The notes under the pieces are model-generated. The model ran no database searches, had not been told where the DNA came from, and saw only the letters and a list, made by a program, of their open reading frames with translations. From Paracoccus yibinensis (lineage in GTDB: Bacteria; Pseudomonadota; Alphaproteobacteria; Rhodobacterales; Rhodobacteraceae), in the NCBI RefSeq assembly GCF_030846195.1, contig NZ_JAVCWH010000007.1, forward strand, positions 62,001 to 126,000: DNA of 64,000 bases, given 5' to 3'. Of this stretch, positions 36,412 through 44,359 are shown one piece after another. A program made the position numbers and the translations under genes. How positions within the stretch are numbered: the stretch's first letter is position 1; every line of letters starts with the position of its first letter.

Positions 36412-36929
36412 GACCGATGCTGGGATGGTTCAGCCTGGACGACGACGCCCCTCCGGGAGAGGCCGACCGCATCCTGGCCCGGCTGTGTTCGGGCTTGGCG
36501 GACGCGGGATTGCGGTTGGCGGGCGCCGTTCAGCAGAACACCGACCGCGGCGCGGATTGCGCCTGCGACATGGACGTGCTGGTCCTGGGCGAGGAAGACG
36601 CGCCGATCCGCATTTCCCAGTCCCTGGGCGGCGGCTCCAGCGGCTGCCGCCTGGATCCCGGCGCCTTGGAGATGGCGGCGGCGCGGGTCTCGGCCAGGCT
36701 TGCGGGCGCGGAACTGCTGATCGTGCCGAAGTTCGGCCGCCAAGAGGCGATCGGCCGGGGCTTTCGCAGCGTGATCGCCCAAGCCATCGCCCAGGATGTG
36801 CCGGTCCTGCTGCATGTGCCCCCGGAACAGCGTGCGGCCTTTGCGGAGTTCTGCGACGGCATGGGCGAGCCTGTCCCGCCGGCGGGCTTGGTCGAATGGT
36901 GCCTGGACCAGGTTACGGGCGTGCAGTGA
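36408..36929 (+). CDS. DUF2478-family protein
   Basis: This 173-residue DUF2478 protein opens MLGWFSLDDDAPPGEADRIL. It contains CACDMDVLVLGEEDAPIRIS, SLGGGSSGCRLDPGALE and LIVPKFGRQEAIGRGFRSVI. The latter resembles P-loop-free relatives of nucleoside triphosphatases. Relatives are often found near molybdate transport or molybdoenzyme genes, so a role in molybdenum metabolism is possible but unproven. It is coupled upstream to the response regulator and downstream to a TusA-like gene (GTGA overlap). Confidence 0.75.
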   Translation: MRPMLGWFSLDDDAPPGEADRILARLCSGLADAGLRLAGAVQQNTDRGADCACDMDVLVLGEEDAPIRISQSLGGGSSGCRLDPGALEMAAARVSARLAGAELLIVPKFGRQEAIGRGFRSVIAQAIAQDVPVLLHVPPEQRAAFAEFCDGMGEPVPPAGLVEWCLDQVTGVQ

Positions 36930-37201
36930 CCGAAGCCCCGGTCATCGACGCGCGCGGGCTGCTGTGTCCGTTGCCGGTCCTGCGGCTGCGCAAGGTTCTG
37001 CTGGACCAGCCGGCGGGCGCGCGGGTGCGGTTGTGGGCGACCGATGCGATGGCCCTGATCGACGTGCCGCATTTCTGCGACAGTGCAGGGCATCGGCTGG
37101 TCGGGCAAGGGCAGGTGGCGGACGGTGTGCATGAATTCACCGTAGAAAGGGGGCTGTCTGCCCCCTCGGCCGCAAGCGGCCTCATCCCCGAGGATATTTG
37201 A
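36926..37201 (+). CDS. TusA-family sulfur carrier protein
   Basis: TusA-type proteins carry persulfide sulfur to tRNA thiolation, molybdenum cofactor or sulfur-oxidation enzymes. The 91-residue protein has the catalytic Cys14 in DARGLLCPLPVLRLRK (CPxP motif). The GTG start overlaps the DUF2478 stop. The expected family length is about 75-80 residues, ending near HEFTVERG. Here the frame runs on through the dispersed repeat, adding a tail that ends LIPEDI, so the last 15 residues are repeat-encoded. Coupling to DUF2478 suggests sulfur delivery to a molybdoenzyme, by inference. Confidence 0.85.
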   Translation: MTEAPVIDARGLLCPLPVLRLRKVLLDQPAGARVRLWATDAMALIDVPHFCDSAGHRLVGQGQVADGVHEFTVERGLSAPSAASGLIPEDI

Positions 37202-37214
37202 ATAAAGAAGAAGC
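37149..37214 (+). repeat. Dispersed gene-end repeat A, diverged copy
   Basis: Two hairpins (GGGGGC/GCCCCC, 37149-37165, and GGCCGC/GCGGCC, 37168-37181) are followed by CCCCGAGGATATTTG and AATAAAGAAGAAGC. It overlaps the 3' end of the TusA-like gene and supplies the AAGAAGAAG ribosome binding site of the AEC transporter. Confidence 0.65.
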
Positions 37215-38141
37215 ATGCTGGCGGTCTTTCTGAAAACCCTGCCCTTCTTCGGGCTGATCGGCCTGGGCTGGCTGGCCGCGCGGACGCGGTTCTTTCCGCA
37301 GGAAGGCGCGGCCTGGTTGACGAAGTTCGTCTTCTATTTCGCGCTGTCGGCCATGCTGTTCCGGTTTGCGGCGGGGCTGGATCTGGCGGCGCTGTTCGAC
37401 GGGCGATTCGTCCTGGCCTATCTGGCGGGGTCGCTGGCCGTCTGGATGATCGGCATGGCAGCGGCGCGGGCGCGCGGCCTGCCCGTGGCCGAGGCGGCGA
37501 TGGAGGCGCAGTGCTGCATGATCGGCAACACGGGCTTTCTGGGCGTGCCCATGCTGGTGGTGCTGCTGGGCGAACGGGCCGTGGGTCCGGTGCTGATGGT
37601 GCTGACCATCGACATGCTGGTCTTTTCCACGCTGATCACGCTGATCATCCATGCCGGGCGCAGCGGCGGGCTGCGCCCGGCCACGGTGGTTCCGATCCTG
37701 CGCGGCATCGTCGCCAACCCGATGATCCTGTCGATGGTGGCGGGCCTGGCCTGGGCGCAGATGCGCCTGCCCCTGCCCGGTCCGCTGGACGAGTTCCTGG
37801 CGATGCTGGGCGCCGCCGCCACGCCCGGGGCGCTGTTCGCCATCGGCGCCAGCCTGGCGGGACGGCGGATCGGACGGCTTGCGGCCTCCGGTTGGCTGAG
37901 CGCGGCCAAGCTGGTGCTGCATCCGCTGGCGGTGGGACTGGCGGCCTGGGCCTTGCGGGTCGATCCCGTCGCGGCAGGTGTCATGGTCGCGGCGGCTGCC
38001 CTGCCGGTCGCAGGCAACGTCTATATCTTGGCGCAGTATTTCGGCGTGGCGCAGCAGCGGGTGTCGGCCGCGATCCTGATATCGACCGCCGCCAGCATCG
38101 TGACGATACCGCTGGTGATGCTGCTGATCGGGCAGGCCTAA
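37215..38141 (+). CDS. AEC-family (auxin efflux carrier-like) transporter
   Basis: This 308-residue inner-membrane protein has about ten helices in the AEC fold. Conserved segments are LPFFGLIGLGWLAARTRFFP, CCMIGNTGFLGVPMLVVLLG and AATPGALFAIGASLAGR. Bacterial AEC proteins move carboxylates such as malate or malonate, but the substrate here is unknown. Its ribosome binding site comes from the preceding repeat. Confidence 0.88.
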   Translation: MLAVFLKTLPFFGLIGLGWLAARTRFFPQEGAAWLTKFVFYFALSAMLFRFAAGLDLAALFDGRFVLAYLAGSLAVWMIGMAAARARGLPVAEAAMEAQCCMIGNTGFLGVPMLVVLLGERAVGPVLMVLTIDMLVFSTLITLIIHAGRSGGLRPATVVPILRGIVANPMILSMVAGLAWAQMRLPLPGPLDEFLAMLGAAATPGALFAIGASLAGRRIGRLAASGWLSAAKLVLHPLAVGLAAWALRVDPVAAGVMVAAAALPVAGNVYILAQYFGVAQQRVSAAILISTAASIVTIPLVMLLIGQA

Positions 38142-38158
38142 TGTGATTTCGGGAAAAA

Positions 38159-38235
38159 TGGTCGGAGCGAGAGGATTCGAACCTCCGACCCCCTGCTCCC
38201 GAAGCAGGTGCGCTACCAGGCTGCGCTACGCTCCG
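38159..38235 (-). tRNA. tRNA-Pro (anticodon CGG)
   Basis: On the minus strand a 77-nt cloverleaf can be drawn. The acceptor stem CGGAGCG pairs with CGCTCCG, followed by discriminator A and an encoded CCA. The anticodon stem is CCTGC/GCAGG with loop TTCGGGA, giving anticodon CGG (proline). The T-loop TTCGAAT and D-arm GTAGCGCAGCCTGGTAGCGC are standard. It lies between convergent AEC and EamA genes. Confidence 0.96.
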
Positions 38236-38282
38236 ACCGTGCTGGGGCAGGTAGCGCGGGGCGCGCGGCAATGCAAGCCCCG

Positions 38283-39242
38283 TCAGGGGCGAGGCGGCCA
38301 TATTCTTTGCAAAAGCGACGTGCGCGGCGCCGTGACCGTTTCCGCCCGGATGCGCGAGGCGATCACCGGGCGGTTGGCGGAATTGCCGCCCCGCCCCTCG
38401 CGCCAGACGATATAGATGCCCGATGCGATGATGATGGTCGCGCCAAGGAAGGTAGGCAGGTCCAGGACCTCGTTGAAGAAGATCCAGCCATAGGCGGTGG
38501 CCCAGAGGATCTGGGAATACTGCATCGGCGCGACGATCGCGGCCTCTCCGGCGCGATAGGCCAGGATCAGCAGGAAGCCCGCAACCAGGCCCAGGCAGGC
38601 GATCACCCCGGCAAGGGCCAGGTGCGGCAGCTCCATCGGGCGATAGTCGATGGCCAGCGAGGCGCCGGTGGCCAGGAAGTTGCCCAGCATCGGCCACATC
38701 AACAGCACCAGCGGGCGTTCCGACCGGCCCAGCTTGCGCAGGATCACCGCCGTCGTGGCCGAGGCGATGGCCGAAGCGAGCGCCGCGAGATGCCCCCAGC
38801 CCAGGGACTGCGCGCCCGGGCGCAGCACGACCAGCACCCCCAGAAGGCCGATCACCACGGCCGCCCAGCGATGCAGGCCGACCTTCTCGCCCAGAAGCGG
38901 GATCGACAGGATCGTGACCAGCAGCGGCGCGGCGAACAGGATCGAATAGACCTGCGCCAGGGGCAGTTGCGAGAAGGCGAAGAAGCTGCCCATCCCGGCG
39001 ATCACCCCCACCACCGTGCGGACCGCGACCCAGCCGGGATTGGCCGGGCGCAGCGTGCCCGGCGTCGGGTCGCGCATGATGATGACCATCACCAGCGGAA
39101 AGGACAGCAGGGACGAGAAGAACAGCACCTGCAGCGCAGGATACTGCGCCCCAAGCACCTTGATGACCGCGTCATGCGTCGCATAGATGCCCATCGCCAG
39201 CAGGGCGAGGGCCGCGCCGCGGACGTTGGACGCGGCTTCCAT
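38283..39242 (-). CDS. EamA/DMT-family transporter
   Basis: This 319-residue protein has ten predicted helices in two EamA repeats. Examples are GAALALLAMGIYATHDAVIKVL and QYSQILWATAYGWIFFNEVL. The charged C-terminal tail is unusually long and Arg-rich. The substrate is unknown. Its ATG overlaps the leuB stop by one base (TGATG), so it is probably translated by re-initiation after LeuB; that would fit an amino-acid or keto-acid exporter, although this is speculation. Confidence 0.88.
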   Translation of the reverse strand: MEAASNVRGAALALLAMGIYATHDAVIKVLGAQYPALQVLFFSSLLSFPLVMVIIMRDPTPGTLRPANPGWVAVRTVVGVIAGMGSFFAFSQLPLAQVYSILFAAPLLVTILSIPLLGEKVGLHRWAAVVIGLLGVLVVLRPGAQSLGWGHLAALASAIASATTAVILRKLGRSERPLVLLMWPMLGNFLATGASLAIDYRPMELPHLALAGVIACLGLVAGFLLILAYRAGEAAIVAPMQYSQILWATAYGWIFFNEVLDLPTFLGATIIIASGIYIVWREGRGGNSANRPVIASRIRAETVTAPRTSLLQRIWPPRP

Positions 39243-40366
39243 CAGGCTTGCGACAGGGCCGCGACGATCCGGTCGCCCATCTCGGCGGTGGATACCGGCG
39301 TGCCGCCTTCGGGACCCATCAGGTCTGCCGTGCGCACGCCGTCGGCCAGCACCTTTTCCACCGCCCGTTCCAGGTCGGATGCGGCCTGTCCTTCGTCAAA
39401 GGAGTAGCGCAGCGCCATGGCGAAGGACAGGACGCAGGCGATGGGGTTGGCCTTGCCCTGCCCCGCGATGTCGGGCGCCGATCCGTGGACGGGTTCGTAC
39501 ATCGCCTTGGGCCGGCCATTCGCCATCGGCGCCCCCAGGCTGGCCGAGGGCAGCATCCCCAGGCTGCCGGTCAGCATCGCGGCGGCATCCGACAGAAGGT
39601 CGCCGAACAGGTTGTCCGTCACGATCACGTCGAACTGGCGCGGGTTGCGCACCAACTGCATCGCGCCGTTGTCAGCATACATGTGGGTCAGGTCCACATC
39701 GGGATATTCGTTGTCATGGACCCACTGCACCTCCTCGCGCCAGAGGATGCCGGATTCCATGACGTTGGCCTTCTCCATCGAGCAGACCTTGTTGTTGCGG
39801 CGCCGCGCGAGCTCAAAGGCCGAACGGGCCACGCGGCGGATCTCTCCGCTGGTGTAACGCTGGGTGTTGATGCCGACGCGGCCGCCCTCGTTGTCGGGAT
39901 TGTTGCCGTCGGCATGGATGCCGCGCGGTTCGCCGAAATAAACGCCCGAGGTCAGTTCACGCACGATCAGGATGTCGAGGCCCGCCACCACCTCGCGCTT
40001 GAGGCTGCTGAAATCGGCCAGGGCATCGAAGCACTGCGCCGGCCGCAGGTTGGCGTAAAGGTCCATCTCCTTGCGCAGGCGCAACAGGCCGCGTTCCGGT
40101 TTCACGCTGAAATCCAGCACGTCGTATTTGGGACCGCCCACCGCGCCCAGCAGCACCGCATCGACCGCCTGGGCCTGGGCCATCGTCTCATCCGTCAGGG
40201 GCGTGCCATGCGCATCATACGAGGCGCCGCCGACCAGCCCGTGCCGGATGTCGAAGGACATGCCGCGATTGGACCCGAACCAGTCGATCACCTTCACGAC
40301 CTCGGCCATGACCTCAGGGCCGATCCCGTCGCCGGGCAGGATGAGAAGCGAATAGCTGTCGGACAT
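39242..40366 (-). CDS. leuB: 3-isopropylmalate dehydrogenase
   Basis: This NAD-dependent enzyme of leucine biosynthesis oxidises and decarboxylates 3-isopropylmalate. The 374-residue protein has [45 protein letters not shown] and [15 protein letters not shown]. The C-terminal signature [20 protein letters not shown] is also present. A GGAGG ribosome binding site precedes the ATG. leuC and leuD are not next to it in this window. Confidence 0.97.
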   Translation of the reverse strand: MSDSYSLLILPGDGIGPEVMAEVVKVIDWFGSNRGMSFDIRHGLVGGASYDAHGTPLTDETMAQAQAVDAVLLGAVGGPKYDVLDFSVKPERGLLRLRKEMDLYANLRPAQCFDALADFSSLKREVVAGLDILIVRELTSGVYFGEPRGIHADGNNPDNEGGRVGINTQRYTSGEIRRVARSAFELARRRNNKVCSMEKANVMESGILWREEVQWVHDNEYPDVDLTHMYADNGAMQLVRNPRQFDVIVTDNLFGDLLSDAAAMLTGSLGMLPSASLGAPMANGRPKAMYEPVHGSAPDIAGQGKANPIACVLSFAMALRYSFDEGQAASDLERAVEKVLADGVRTADLMGPEGGTPVSTAEMGDRIVAALSQA

Positions 40367-40400
40367 GGTTCCTCCGGGTCATGGGGCGGCATCGCGTCCG

Positions 40401-40429
40401 GTGCTAGCCCCCCGGCATGGGCTGGTCAA
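40401..40429 (-). promoter_or_regulatory. Predicted leuB promoter
   Basis: On the minus strand TTGACC (40424-40429) and TAGCAC (40401-40406) are separated by 17 bp, a reasonable sigma-70 promoter 35 bp upstream of the leuB start. No leader-peptide attenuator is evident. Confidence 0.45.
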
Positions 40430-40518
40430 GTTGACGCAAGGCGGCGAATTGCACATCTTGCACCTTCCTTGCCCATGGCCCAGCCTGCAGCCCGAACCGC
40501 AAGCAAGGAACGCCGCGA

Positions 40519-41709
40519 ATGCCAGCCCTGTCCATCGGCATCGTCAGCCTGGTGCTGGCTTATGTCCTTTCCCAGTTCTACCGGGCCTTCCTGGCGGTGC
40601 TGACGCCGGTCCTGGGCGCGGAACTGGGGGCCAGGCCGGGGGATCTGGCGCTGTCATCGGGGCTGTGGTTCGCGGCCTTCGCCTTGATGCAGATCCCGGT
40701 CGGGCGGATGCTGGACCGGATCGGGCCACGCCTGACGGTGGCCTTGCTGCTGGGCGGCGCGGGCGGCGTGGGGGCTGCGATTTTCGCCCTGGCCCAGGCA
40801 CCGTGGCATCTGCATCTGGCCATGGCGTTGCTGGGTGTGGGCTGCGCGCCGGCGCTGATGGGTTCATATTATATCATCGCCCGCAAATATCCGGCTGCGG
40901 CATTCGGGGGGATGGCCGGGATGATCGTGGGCTTCGGCTCGCTGGGCAACATCATGGGGGCGACACCGCTGGTCTGGGCAATCGAGGCGCTTGGCTGGCG
41001 CGCGACCATGGCGGGCCTTGGCGTGGCGACCGTGGCGGTGGCGCTGCTGATCGCGGGCACCGTGCGCGATCCGGCGCGGCTGGGCGCAGGCCACCCCCAG
41101 GGATCGCTGGCCGAGGTGCTGCGCATCCGCGCGCTGTGGTTCATCCTGCCCCTGTTCTTCGTGAACTATGCCGCATCCGGTGCGATCCGGGGGCTGTGGG
41201 CCGCGCCCTATCTGGAGCGGGTCTTCGAGGCGGATGCCGTGCTGATCGGGCGGGCGACGCTGGCGATGGGGCTGGCGATGATCGCGGGCAACTTCCTGGT
41301 GGCCCCTGCCGTGCGGCTGGTGGGCAGCCTGCGCCGGACGGTGCTGATCTTCACCGGCTGCACGCTGGCCGTGATGGGGTTCCTGGTGCTGAACCCCGAT
41401 CCGGGCCTGTCGGCCGCGGTGGTGCTGCTGGCGCTGATCGGGCTGTCGGGGGCAGGCTATGTGCTGCTGATGGCGCATGGCAGGTCCTTCCTGCCGGATC
41501 ATCTGGTGGGTCGGGGGGTGACCTTTCTCAACATGATCTCGATCGGCGGCGTCGGCGTCATGCAGTTCGCCTCGCGCCCGGTGTTCCAGGCGGCGGCTGC
41601 GGCCTATGCCCCGCCGCAGGCCTTCGCTATGCTGTTCGGGTTCTTCGCGGTCCCGCTTGCAATCGGGTTCGCCCTGTATTTCCTGACGCCCGAGGCCCGG
41701 AATGCCTGA
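40519..41709 (+). CDS. Major facilitator superfamily transporter
   Basis: This 396-residue MFS protein has twelve predicted helices. The loop 2-3 motif is PVGRMLDRIGPR, and GMIVGFGSLGNIMGATPLVW resembles the mid-protein motif of YfcJ-like or YbfB-like exporters. The substrate is unknown. The last 8 bp overlap the start of the LPS core glycosyltransferase gene, so the three genes 40519-43362 probably form one operon. Confidence 0.85.
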   Translation: MPALSIGIVSLVLAYVLSQFYRAFLAVLTPVLGAELGARPGDLALSSGLWFAAFALMQIPVGRMLDRIGPRLTVALLLGGAGGVGAAIFALAQAPWHLHLAMALLGVGCAPALMGSYYIIARKYPAAAFGGMAGMIVGFGSLGNIMGATPLVWAIEALGWRATMAGLGVATVAVALLIAGTVRDPARLGAGHPQGSLAEVLRIRALWFILPLFFVNYAASGAIRGLWAAPYLERVFEADAVLIGRATLAMGLAMIAGNFLVAPAVRLVGSLRRTVLIFTGCTLAVMGFLVLNPDPGLSAAVVLLALIGLSGAGYVLLMAHGRSFLPDHLVGRGVTFLNMISIGGVGVMQFASRPVFQAAAAAYAPPQAFAMLFGFFAVPLAIGFALYFLTPEARNA

Positions 41710-42751
41710 TCCGAGGACGGACCCGCTGGTCATCGCCCCCAACCTCAAGCGCCGCTTGTCGGGCGTCACCGCGACCGTGGTCCGGCTGATCCCGGTGCAG
41801 GCGCGGATGATCGCGATCCGCGCCACCGGCCCCGGCCTGCCGCCCGAGGTGCCGCATATCCCGCTGTGGCGCGCGGCTCTGATGCCGCGCAACCGCTGGC
41901 GCGTCTGGCACGCCCGGCGCAACACGGAAATGGCGCTGGGGCTGATCCTGCGGCGCGTGCTTCGGCGCAAATACCGGCTGATGTTCACATCCGCCGCGCA
42001 GCGCCGCCATACCGGGTTCACGAAATGGCTGATCCGCCAGCAGGACGCGCTTGTCGCCACATCGGACAAGGCAGCCAGCTATCTGGACCGGCCCGCCACT
42101 GTGGTGATGCACGGGGTCGATACCGACATTTTCCAGCCGCCCGCCGACAAGGCGGCGCTGCGGCGCGCGTTGGACCTTGACCCCCATGCCGTCCTGATCG
42201 GCTGCTTTGGCCGGGTGCGCGCGCAGAAGGGTGTCGATCTGCTGATCCGGGCCGGGCTGCGGCTGCTGCCGGACCGCCCGCGCGCGCAGATCGTCTTTAC
42301 CGGCCGCATCACGCCGGACAACCGCGCCTTTGCCGACGAACTGCTGGGGGAAATCCGCGCGGCGGGGCTGGAAGGCCGCATCCGCTTCCTGGGCGAACTA
42401 CCCTGGGACCAAGTGGTGCGCCATTATCAGGCGCTCGACCTGTTCGCGGCCCCTGCACGGTGGGAGGGCTTCGGCCTGACGCCCCTGGAGGCGATGGCCT
42501 GCGGGGTGCCCTCGGTCGCGGCCCGCGTCGGCGCCTATGAAACGCTGATCCGCGACGGCGTGACCGGCAGCCTGGTGCCGCCCGACGATCTGGATGCGTT
42601 GACCGATGCTCTGCGGCATTGGCTGGACGATGACGCGGCTCGCGCCGCCGCTGGCCGCGCCGCCCGCGACCATGTCGCCACGAGCCATGCCATCGAAGGC
42701 GAGGCCCGCGCCCTGGTTGCGATCTACAACGACTTGCTGGCCCGGCCATGA
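41702..42751 (+). CDS. LPS-core glycosyltransferase GT4 (LpcC mannosyltransferase-like)
   Basis: The 349-residue GT-B enzyme resembles LpcC of Rhizobium, which adds mannose to Kdo2-lipid A in core assembly. The evidence is VVMHGVDTDIFQP, GCFGRVRAQKGVDLLI and the donor-site E-x7-E motif WEGFGLTPLEAMACGVPSVA. It has no membrane helix and should act at the inner face of the inner membrane. Its stop overlaps a GT29-like gene as ATGA, making a two-gene surface-sugar unit. Confidence 0.85.
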   Translation: MPDPRTDPLVIAPNLKRRLSGVTATVVRLIPVQARMIAIRATGPGLPPEVPHIPLWRAALMPRNRWRVWHARRNTEMALGLILRRVLRRKYRLMFTSAAQRRHTGFTKWLIRQQDALVATSDKAASYLDRPATVVMHGVDTDIFQPPADKAALRRALDLDPHAVLIGCFGRVRAQKGVDLLIRAGLRLLPDRPRAQIVFTGRITPDNRAFADELLGEIRAAGLEGRIRFLGELPWDQVVRHYQALDLFAAPARWEGFGLTPLEAMACGVPSVAARVGAYETLIRDGVTGSLVPPDDLDALTDALRHWLDDDAARAAAGRAARDHVATSHAIEGEARALVAIYNDLLARP

Positions 42752-43362
42752 ACAAGCTGTCCTTTTATTCCGCCCGCGTGATGCGCGACGAAGCCGCCCT
42801 GCAGTCCCTGTCCGTCCCGCAAGGCAACCTGCTGGCGGATCTGGAAGGCAAAAGCGTCGCGCTGATCGGCAATGCGCGGTCTTTGGCCCAGGCCCGGCAT
42901 GGCGCGGCCATCGACGCCGCCGGCCTGGTGATCCGCATCAACCGGGCGCCGATGCCCAGCCCTGACAGCCACGGCACCCGGACCGATTGGCTGGCCCTGG
43001 CGGTCCGCCTGGCGGATGAGGATCGTGCCCGCCTGCACCCGTCGCGCCTGTTGTGGATGTCGCCCAAGCGCAAGCGGCTGGGCTGGCGGGTCGCCAGCAG
43101 CCCCGGCTTCTATCTGCATCCCCTGCCCGATTATCACGCGCTGAAGGACCGGCTGGCCGCGCCGCCGACCACGGGGGCGATGATGATCGACCTGCTGCTG
43201 CGGTCGTCGCTGGCAAGCCTGACCCTTTACGGCTTCGATTTCTTCGCCAGCCAAAGCCTGTCCGGCCGCCGCACCGCCGACCAGGTGCCTCACGACTTCG
43301 GCGCGGAAGCCTCATGGGTCGCGGATCTGCGCCGCAGCGATGCCCGCCTGACGCTGGCCTAA
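42748..43362 (+). CDS. GT29-like (sialyltransferase-family) glycosyltransferase
   Basis: This 204-residue protein carries all three main motifs of GT29 sialyltransferases. Motif L is at residues 36-69 (VALIGNARSL, then IDAAGLVIRINRAPM). Motif S is at 139-163 (PPTTGAMMIDLL, then LTLYGFD). Motif VS is H-x4-E at His182-Glu187 (PHDFGAE). It is short compared with animal enzymes and has no signal anchor, so it acts in the cytosol. Coupling to the LpcC-like gene suggests it decorates the LPS core with sialic acid, Kdo or a similar acid. No sialic-acid synthesis genes are seen here. Confidence 0.75.
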   Translation: MNKLSFYSARVMRDEAALQSLSVPQGNLLADLEGKSVALIGNARSLAQARHGAAIDAAGLVIRINRAPMPSPDSHGTRTDWLALAVRLADEDRARLHPSRLLWMSPKRKRLGWRVASSPGFYLHPLPDYHALKDRLAAPPTTGAMMIDLLLRSSLASLTLYGFDFFASQSLSGRRTADQVPHDFGAEASWVADLRRSDARLTLA

Positions 43363-43829
43363 AGAAACCCGATCCAGCGGCCCGCCAGCAGCACCGACAG
43401 CCATAGCAGCGCCGAGGCCGCGGCAAGCATCCGCGTGGCCGTGTCAGCAACCCCGGTGGCTATGACCCGGTGCCAGCCCAGCCGGTGCAGCAGGACGACA
43501 TTGCTAAGCGCGGTTGCCAGCAAAACCATCTTCCACCGGAAGGCCGCGTTGCCCAGGTATTCGGTCGCGCTGACCGACCACAGGCAGAACCCCGTCAGCA
43601 TCGCCAGGCCCAGCCCCGCGCCCGCCATGCGCGACAGGAAGGGGCCGATCACCTGCAAGGGCGGTCCGCGCAGAACCCCCAGGATCCGCAGATCCAGCGG
43701 CAGGATCGCGCCCAGCAGCAGCCCGATTGTCAGGATATGCGTGGCATTCAGGACCATGTACAGGCTGCCCGACCCGCGCAGCACCCGCGCCAGGCTTGAT
43801 GCCTCGATCCAGGCCGCAAACTCCACCAC
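43359..43829 (-). CDS. Integral membrane protein (DUF6644-like)
   Basis: This 156-residue protein has four predicted helices (for example LNATHILTIGLLLGAILPLDLRIL and MLAAASALLWLSVLLAGRW). It fits the DUF6644 type. A His in NATHILT could be a heme or metal ligand but this is uncertain. The GTG start lies 3 bp beyond the stop of the DUF6152-like gene, so the two are coupled. The end overlaps the GT29-like stop convergently by 4 bp. Confidence 0.6.
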   Translation of the reverse strand: MVEFAAWIEASSLARVLRGSGSLYMVLNATHILTIGLLLGAILPLDLRILGVLRGPPLQVIGPFLSRMAGAGLGLAMLTGFCLWSVSATEYLGNAAFRWKMVLLATALSNVVLLHRLGWHRVIATGVADTATRMLAAASALLWLSVLLAGRWIGFL

Positions 43830-43832
43830 CCG

Positions 43833-44216
43833 TCAGTCGGACTGGATGCGTTCGGGATACATGTCATAGTTCCGCCCGTCGATCACGATGCGCACAGCCT
43901 TCATGTGCGCCTCGCCCGGGTCGCGGTCGCGATTGCCGATCACCGTCACCAGGTCGCCCACTTCGGCCGTGTCCGCCCCAAAGCCTGACCGTGCGGTCCG
44001 GCCCGGATTGCCCAGTTCGACAAACCAGACCGTCCCGTCCGCCGCCCGGACGCGCAGGCTGGGATGGGGCGGGGCCATGGAAATGTCCTCGATCACGCCT
44101 TCCAGCCGGACCTGACCCTCCTCTGCCCAGGACCAGCCGTGATGTGCGCTTGCAGGCGCGGCCAGCGTCAGCGCAAGGCCAAGCAGGGCGATCATGGAAC
44201 GAATGGCGTTGAACAT
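43833..44216 (-). CDS. Secreted DUF6152-like protein
   Basis: This 127-residue protein has a signal peptide (MFNAIRSMIALLGLALTLAAPASA) followed at once by HHGWSWAEEGQVRLEGVIED, the hallmark of DUF6152. A small beta-barrel follows (FVELGNPGRTARSGFG, GDLVTVIGNRDRDPGEAHMKA). The N-terminal HHGW could bind copper after signal cleavage; this is a guess from the sequence. Its partner is the membrane protein immediately downstream. The start has ribosome binding site GGGGAAGA. Confidence 0.75.
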   Translation of the reverse strand: MFNAIRSMIALLGLALTLAAPASAHHGWSWAEEGQVRLEGVIEDISMAPPHPSLRVRAADGTVWFVELGNPGRTARSGFGADTAEVGDLVTVIGNRDRDPGEAHMKAVRIVIDGRNYDMYPERIQSD

Positions 44217-44359
44217 CGGTCTTCCCCGTCCTGTCCTGCGGGGCAGGATAGCCTGCCTTGCGCCCGGGCCGGATGACATTGGCGTGACCCCTTTTCCCTT
44301 CCCCTGCGCCCTTGCTTGCGCTAAACGCACCCGACCGCCAGAAAAGGAGTCCCAAGGAG

